64,000 nucleotides of DNA from Cyclina sinensis. Its lineage: Eukaryota > Mollusca > Bivalvia > Venerida > Veneridae. The notes under the pieces were generated by a model. That model was not told the DNA's origin and searched no databases. It saw nothing but the letters and a program-made list of their open reading frames with translations. Both the position numbers and the translations under genes were made by a program. Location: NCBI GenBank assembly GCA_012932295.1, contig JAAONU010000016.1, positions 37,603,241-37,667,240 of the forward strand, written 5' to 3'. Shown here in pieces: positions 57,401 to 64,000 of the stretch; the stretch's first letter is position 1, and each line of letters starts with the position of its first letter.

Positions 57401-60400
57401 TAAAATAAAATACATTGATGTCACTTTAGTTTAAAAAGACAACAAACAACGGGCTGTATAGTGTGATGCTATTGTATATTGTGATTATAAAAATAGGAAA
57501 AGATGAAGATTTCTTCCATAAAAGCTCATTTCTTTCTACCGCTGTTCGATGGAAGAATGCTCTCCCTCTGGAAATTCGATATTCACATATTAATTATTTT
57601 AAAAGAGACAGAACCTTAGTTCCACAATATTACTGTACTGGAACAAGAAAACATCATATATTACACACGCAAGATCGAAGAAAGTGTAGTTCTGCATTTA
57701 AGGAATATTTTACCAACAGATTTGAGCATATGTAGACATATGGTGACTGATTACTTTTTCCCTTTTGAATGTACATTTTTTGAAAGTATTTGTAAAAACT
57801 TTTTTTGATAAGCTGCAAAAATTGTAGCTTATGAAACTAAGTGAAGTCCAATAAGGAGAAGATTTCATAAGACAGTTTGTCTTTCATCCTTATCCTTTGC
57901 CGTGTGGAGCTGTATTTGTATTTGTCTGGTTTTTGTTGATGTACATTATTGGAATAAACAATGTTAAACTATGAATATGTTTTTGTTTTCAATTACAGCC
58001 CTCCTTTGTGTTTAATAGTTACCTATCAGAGTAAATAATACGACAATTTTCAGTGTTTTTGACAACCTTTCAGAGAAGAAGCCGCAGCGTGTTAGTGGAA
58101 CCTTTCATCTGGAGTCATTATTTTTGTTGTTGTTTTTCATTCATTCATTCATTCTTCTTTAAATACAAACATATTCATTTGACAGGATTTCCATTGATAA
58201 GACAAAGTAAGTTATGTTGTATGAATTATACATGTGTGTTCTGCAACGTGTTTTATTAACAGTAAGAAAAATTAAATACAGGAACAGTAAAAAATGTGCA
58301 AAAATCTCTAATCAATTACGAAAATAAGAAGAAGTTCTGACGAACACTGAAGTTGTTAACAGAAAAATTAAAATGCATGTTGATGTGAATGACCACCCAT
58401 AGAGAGATTCGAACTCAGGCTTTCCCGCATGGTAAGCCAACGCTTTAACCACTGAACTAAAGGTTCGATTTACAATCGATAGTCGACGGTTGTATTTATA
58501 CAATTATAGGTCGATGTGCACTGAACCATTACACACATCGTGCTACTAAATAGCTGTTCCTGAAGCTCATCTGGTACTGGTTTGAATTAAAATTGCTTCA
58601 CATACATTTAATGGTAATTTTTATCAGTAGCGCGAACTGGCTAAAACCGGTTTATCTCTTTTTTAAAGATTATTTTAAAGAAGGGAGATAAATGTAGTTT
58701 CAGATTATTTGTACTCATTATTTCCCTTTTCAGAAAAAATATCTAAAACAAGAGCTTCTCACGACCGAGTCAGGCCGCACGTCTGATAAAATAAAATACA
58801 TTGATGTCACTTTAGTTTAAAAAAAAACACACAACGGGCTGTATAGTGTGATGCTATTGTATAGTGTGATGATAAAAATGGGAAAAGATGAAGATTTCTT
58901 CCATAAAAGCTCATTTCTTTCTACCGCTGTTCGATGGAAGAATGCTCTCCCTCTGGAAATTCGATATTCACATATTAATTATTTTAAAAGAGACAGAACC
59001 TTAGTTCCACAATACTACTGTACTGGAACAAGAAAACATCATATATTACACACGCAAGATCGAAGAAAGTGTAGTTCTGCATTTAAGGAATATTTTACCA
59101 ACAGATTTGAGCATATGTAGACATATGGTGACTGATTACTTTTTCCTTTTTGAATGTACATTTTTTGAAAGTATTTGTAAAACTTTTTTTGATAAGCTGC
59201 CAAAATTGTAGCTTATGAAACTATGTGAAGTCCAATAAAGAGAAGAATTCATAAGACAGTTTGTCTTTCATCCTTATCCTTTGCCGTGTGGAGCTGTATT
59301 TGTATTTGTCTGGTTTTTGTTGATGTACATTATTGGAATAAACAATGTTAAACTATGAATATGTTTTTGTTTTCAATTACAGCCCTCCTTTGTGTTTAAT
59401 AGTTACCTATCAAAGTAAATAATACGACAGTTTTCAGTGTTTTCGACAACCTTTCAGAGAAGAAGCCGCAGCGTGTTAGTGGAACCTTTCATCTGGAGTC
59501 ATTATTTTTGTTGTTGTTTTTCATTCATTCATTCATTCTTCTTTAAATACAAACATATTCATTTGACAGGATTTCCATTGATAAGACAAAGTAAGTTATG
59601 TTGTATGAATTATACATGTGTGTTCTGCAACGTGTTTTATTAACAGTAAGAAAAATTAAATACAGGAACAGTAAAAAATTTGCAAAAATCTCTAATCAAT
59701 TACGAAAATAAGAAGAAGTTCTGACGAACACTGAAGTTGTTAACAGAAAAATTAAAATGCATGTTGATGTGAATGACCACCCATAGCGAGATTCGAACTC
59801 AGGTTTTCCCGCATGGTAAGCCAACGCTTTAACCACTGAACTAAAGGTTCGATTTACAATCGATAGTCGACGGTTGTATTTATACAATTATAGGTCGATG
59901 TGCACTGAACCATTACACACATCGTGATACTAAATAGCTGTTCCTGAAGCTCATCTGGTACTGGTTTGAATTAAAATTGCTTCACATACATTTAATGGTA
60001 ATTTTTATCAGTAGCGCGAACTGGCTAAAACCGGTTTATCTCTTTTTTAAAGATTATTTTAAAGAAGGGAGATAAATGTAGTTTCAGATTATTTGTACTC
60101 ATTATTTCCCTTTTTTAGAAAAAATATCTAAAACAAGAGCTTCTCACGACCGAGTCAGGCCGCACGTCTGATAAAATAAAATACATTGATGTCACTTTAG
60201 TTTAAAAAGAAAACACACAACGGGCTGTATAGTGTGATGCTATTGTATAGTGTGATGATAAAAATGGGAAAAGATGAAGATTTCTTTCATAAAAGCTCAT
60301 TTCTTTCTACCGCTGTTCGATGGAAGAATGCTCTCTCTCTGGAAATTCGAAATTCACATATTAATTATTTTAAAAGAAACAGAACCTTAGTTCAACAATA

Positions 60401-62544
60401 TTACTGTACTGGAACAAGAAAACAACAAATATTACACACGCGAGATCGAAGAAAATGTAGACCTGCATTTAAGGAATATTTTACCAACAGTTTTGAGCAT
60501 ATGTAGACATATGGTGACTGATTACTTTTTCCCTTTTGAATGTACATTTTTTGAAAGTATTTGTAAAACTTTTTTTGATAAGCTGCCAAAATTGTAGCTT
60601 ATGAAACTAAGTGAAGTCCAATAAGGAGAAGAATTCATAAGACTGTTTGTCTTTCATCCTTATCCTATGCCGTATGGAGTTATATTTGTACTTGTCTGGT
60701 TTTTGTTTATGTACATTATCGGAATAAACAATGTTAAACTAAGAATATGTTTTTGTTTTCAATTACAGCCCTCCTTTGTGTTTAATAGTTAACTATCAAA
60801 GTGAATAATACGACAATTTTCAGTGTTTTTGACCACCTTTCAGAGAAGAAGCCGCAGCGTGTTAGTGGAACCTTTCATCTGGAGTCATTATTTTTGTTGT
60901 TGTTTTTCATTCATTCATTCATTCTTCTTTAAATACAAAACTATTCATTTGACAGGATTTCCATTAATAAGACAAAGTAAGTTATGTTGTATGAATTATA
61001 CATGTGTGTTCTGCAACGTGTTTTATTAACAGTAAGAAAAATTAAATACAGGAACAGTAAAAAATGTGCAAAAATCTCTAATCAATTACGAAAAAAAGAA
61101 GAAGTTCTGACGAACACTGAAGTTGTTAACAGAAAAATTAAAATGCATGTTGATGTGAATGACCACCCATAGCGAGATTCGAACTCAGGCTTTCCCGCAT
61201 GGTAAGCCAACGCTTTAACCACTGAACTAAAGGTTCGATTTACAATCGATAGTCGACGGTTGTATTTATACAATTATAGGTCGATGTGCACTGAACCATT
61301 ACACACATCGTGCTACTAAATAGCTGTTCCTGAAGCTCATCTGGTACTGGTTTGAATTAAAATTGCTTCACATACATTTAATGGTAATTTTTATCAGTAG
61401 CGCGAACTGGCTAAAACCGGTTTATCTCTTTTTTAAAGATTATTTTAAAGAAGGGAGATAAATATAGTTTCAGATTATTTGTACTCATTATTTCCCTTTT
61501 TTAGAAAAAATATCTAAAACAAGAGCTTCTCACGACCGAGTCAGGCCGCACGTCTGATAAAATAAAATACATTGATGTCACTTTAGTTTAAAAAGAAAAC
61601 ACACAACGGGCTGTATAGTGTGATGCTATTGTATAGTGTGATGATAAAAATGGGAAAAGATGAAGATTTCTTTCATAAAAGCTCATTTCTTTCTACCGCT
61701 GTTCGATGGAAGAATGCTCTCTCTCTGGAAATTCGAAATTCACATATTAATTATTTTAAAAGAAACAGAACCTTAGTTCAACAATATTACTGTACTGGAA
61801 CAAGAAAACAACAAATATTACACACGCGAGATCGAAGAAAATGTAGACCTGCATTTAAGGAATATTTTACCAACAGTTTTGAGCATATGTAGACATATGG
61901 TGACTGATTACTTTTTCCTTTTTGAATGTACATTTTTTGAAAGTATTTGTAAAACTTTTTTTGATAAGCTGCCAAAATTGTAGCTTATGAAACTAAGTGA
62001 AGTCCAATAAGGAGAAGAATTCATAAGACTGTTTGTCTTTCATCCTTATCCTATGCCGTATGGAGTTATATTTGTACTTGTCTGGTTTTTGTTTATGTAC
62101 ATTATCGGAATAAACAATGTTAAACTAAGAATATGTTTTTGTTTTCAATTACAGCCCTCCTTTGTGTTTAATAGTTAACTATCAAAGTGAATAATACGAC
62201 AATTTTCAGTGTTTTTGACCACCTTTCAGAGAAGAAGCCGCAGCGTGTTAGTGGAACCTTTCATCTGGAGTCATTATTTTTGTTGTTGTTTTTCATTCAT
62301 TCATTCATTCTTCTTTAAATACAAAACTATTCATTTGACAGGATTTCCATTAATAAGACAAAGTAAGTTATGTTGTATGAATTATACATGTGTGTTCTGC
62401 AACGTGTTTTATTAACAGTAAGAAAAATTAAATACAGGAACAGTAAAAAATGTGCAAAAATCTCTAATCAATTACGAAAAAAAGAAGAAGTTCTGACGAA
62501 CACTGAAGTTGTTAACAGAAAAATTAAAATGCATGTTGATGTGA

Positions 62545-62616
62545 ATGACCACTCATAGCGAGATTCGAACTCAGGCTTTCCCGCATGGTAAGCCAACGCT
62601 TTAACCACTGAACTAA
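62545..62616 (-). repeat. tRNA-like (SINE-head) sequence, representative of one per macrosatellite unit
   Basis: On the minus strand: TTAGTTCAGTGGTTAAAGCG (A-box region), a 'cttaccatgc' anticodon-like loop and GAGTTCGAATCTCGC (B box, fitting GGTTCGANNCY). The B-box TTCGAA recurs near 46782, 48899, 50282, 51616, 52951, 54291, 55679, 57019, 58408, 59792, 61178, 62564 and 63950. The acceptor and anticodon stems pair poorly, so it is a tRNA-derived SINE head and not a functional tRNA gene. Confidence 0.75.
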
Positions 62617-63005
62617 AGGTTCGATTTACAATCGATAGTCGACGGTTGTATTTATACAATTATAGGTCGATGTGCACTGAACCATTACACACATCGTGCT
62701 ACTAAATAGCTGTTCCTGAAGCTCATCTGGTACTGGTTTGAATTAAAATTGCTTCACATACATTTAATGGTAATTTTTATCAGTAGCGCGAACTGGCTAA
62801 AACCGGTTTATCTCTTTTTTAAAGATTATTTTAAAGAAGGGAGATAAATATAGTTTCAGAATATTTGTACTCATTATTTCCCTTTTTTAGAAAAAATATC
62901 TAAAACAAGAGCTTCTCACGACCGAGTCAGGCCGCACGTCTGATAAAATAAAATACATTGATGTCACTTTAGTTTAAAAAGAAAACACACAACGGGCTGT
63001 ATAGT

Positions 63006-63278
63006 GTGATGCTATTGTATAGTGTGATGATAAAAATGGGAAAAGATGAAGATTTCTTTCATAAAAGCTCATTTCTTTCTACCGCTGTTCGATGGAAGAA
63101 TGCTCTCTCTCTGGAAATTCGAAATTCACATATTAATTATTTAAAAAGAAACAGAACCTTAGTTCAACAATATTACTGTACTGGAACAAGAAAACAACAA
63201 ATATTACACACGCGAGATCGAAGAAAATGTAGACCTGCATTTAAGGAATATTTTACCAACAGTTTTGAGCATATGTAG
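63006..63278 (+). CDS. Macrosatellite unit ORF, resembling a LINE reverse-transcriptase tail (representative copy)
   Basis: A 90-codon frame that recurs at 47236, 49340, 54735, 57463, 58848, 60234 and 61620. Units at 53395 and 56123 are altered after residue 60, and those at 45839, 50721 and 52055 are degenerate. The first codon in this frame is GTG followed by ATG. The segment SFLSTAVRWKNALSLEIRNS parallels the end of the LINE at 7861-7968 (SFFPRTIRLWNELPTEI), typical of the region after the RT thumb. No RT catalytic motif is present. An AATAAA lies about 220 nt downstream. Whether it is translated is unknown; it may be passively copied LINE sequence. Confidence 0.4.
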   Translation: MMLLYSVMIKMGKDEDFFHKSSFLSTAVRWKNALSLEIRNSHINYLKRNRTLVQQYYCTGTRKQQILHTRDRRKCRPAFKEYFTNSFEHM

Positions 63279-64000
63279 ACATATGGTGACTGATTACTTC
63301 TTCCCTTTTGAATGTACATTTTTTGAAAGTATTTGTAAAACTTTTTTTGATAAGCTGCCAAAATTGTAGCTTATGAAACTAAGTGAAGTCCAATAAGGAG
63401 AAGAATTCATAAGACTGTTTGTCTTTCATCCTTATCCTATGCCGTATGGAGTTATATTTGTACTTGTCTGGTTTTTGTTTATGTACATTATCGGAATAAA
63501 CAATGTTAAACTAAGAATATGTTTTTGTTTTCAATTACAGCCCTCCTTTGTGTTTAATAGTTAACTATCAAAGTGAATAATACGACAATTTTCAGTGTTT
63601 TTGACCACCTTTCAGAGAAGAAGCCGCAGCGTGTTAGTGGAACCTTTCATCTGGAGTCATTATTTTTGTTGTTGTTTTTCATTCATTCATTCATTCTTCT
63701 TTAAATACAAAACTATTCATTTGACAGGATTTCCATTAATAAGACAAAGTAAGTTATGTTGTATGAATTATACATGTGTGTTCTGCAACGTGTTTTATTA
63801 ACAGTAAGAAAAATTAAATACAGGAACAGTAAAAAATGTGCAAAAATCTCTAATCAATTACGAAAATAAGAAGAAGTTCTGACGAACACTGAAGTTGTTA
63901 ACAGAAAAATTAAAATGCATGTTGATGTGAATGACCACCCATAGCGAGATTCGAACTCAGGCTTTCCCGCATGGTAAGCCAACGCTTTAACCACTGAACT

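Larger units (their letters stand above)
45560..64000. repeat. Macrosatellite array, 13 units of about 1.33-1.40 kb, open at the right edge
   Basis: Using one landmark (the GTG before 'atgatattgtatagtgtgat'), units register at 45839, 47236, 49340, 50721, 52055, 53395, 54735, 56123, 57463, 58848, 60234, 61620 and 63006. Spacings are 1397, 2104 (enlarged by a transposon and a partial duplication), 1381, 1334, 1340, 1340, 1388, 1340, 1385, 1386, 1386 and 1386. Each unit holds, in order: a 90-codon ORF; AATAAA; 'ccctcctttgtgtttaatag'; a (ATTC)n tract; a minus-strand tRNA-like sequence; 'ctcatctggtactgg'; and 'gaccgagtcaggccgcacgtctg'. The first unit is the most degenerate and the last three nearly identical. 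It is not rDNA, histone or snRNA genes. Confidence 0.95.

Noticed and set aside
45560..64000. Array as rDNA, histone, snRNA or 5S genes, or a CRISPR array
   Set aside because: No matching conserved sequence, and units are 1.3-1.4 kb with diverged ORFs and transposon-like parts. The genome is eukaryotic, so CRISPR is not expected.

Overview
This window is eukaryotic and most likely from a bivalve or other mollusc. It is AT-rich, has long introns with GT-AG sites, and is densely packed with repeats of types common in molluscan genomes. The taxon is an inference from gene structure and repeat style. Only two host genes can be supported, and both are reconstructed exon by exon, with reading phase checked across every junction.

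Gene 1 (3369-5922, minus strand) is a five-exon BORCS7 orthologue of 99 aa, a subunit of the BORC lysosome-positioning complex. It includes a 21-nt microexon. Gene 2 (11521-38425, plus strand) is a thirteen-coding-exon UVSSA orthologue of 846 aa, the transcription-coupled repair scaffold. It has an N-terminal VHS-like domain, a TFIIH p62-binding acidic FxxV motif beside the conserved regulatory lysine, and a C-terminal DUF2043 region with a CCCH zinc site. The two genes are divergent. Their start codons lie 5.6 kb apart, separated by a TTAA-flanked inverted-repeat element and a dead 5'-truncated LINE.

Region by region: 590-1750 holds a degenerate tandem repeat rich in TGACCTTTGACC. BORCS7 fills 3.4-5.9 kb. 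Mobile-element debris fills 6.5-8.1 kb. UVSSA spans 11.5-38.4 kb. Its introns carry an 81-bp perfect hairpin, several transposons, a hAT element with an apparently intact two-exon BED-hAT transposase (21673-24546), a 45-bp and a 26-bp minisatellite, and a 2.4-kb element with a 320-bp internal tandem. From 38.8 to 45.3 kb there are more element copies, a non-autonomous hAT with a perfect 8-bp target duplication (40271-41266), a nested insertion, a tRNA-derived SINE and a second block of the TGACCTTTGACC repeat.

From about 45.56 kb to the right edge runs a macrosatellite of 13 units, 1.33-1.40 kb each except where interrupted. It continues beyond the window. Each unit combines a short ORF resembling the tail of a LINE reverse transcriptase, an AATAAA, an (ATTC)n tract and a tRNA-like Pol III-type sequence on the minus strand. 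Units become more alike toward the right edge, and part of the array has a 2,728-bp dimer structure. A G/C-run-terminated transposon with an 8-bp target duplication sits in the second unit.

The points most worth following are the second p62-like motif in UVSSA, the structure and possible transcription of the macrosatellite, and the hairpin just upstream of UVSSA exon 6.
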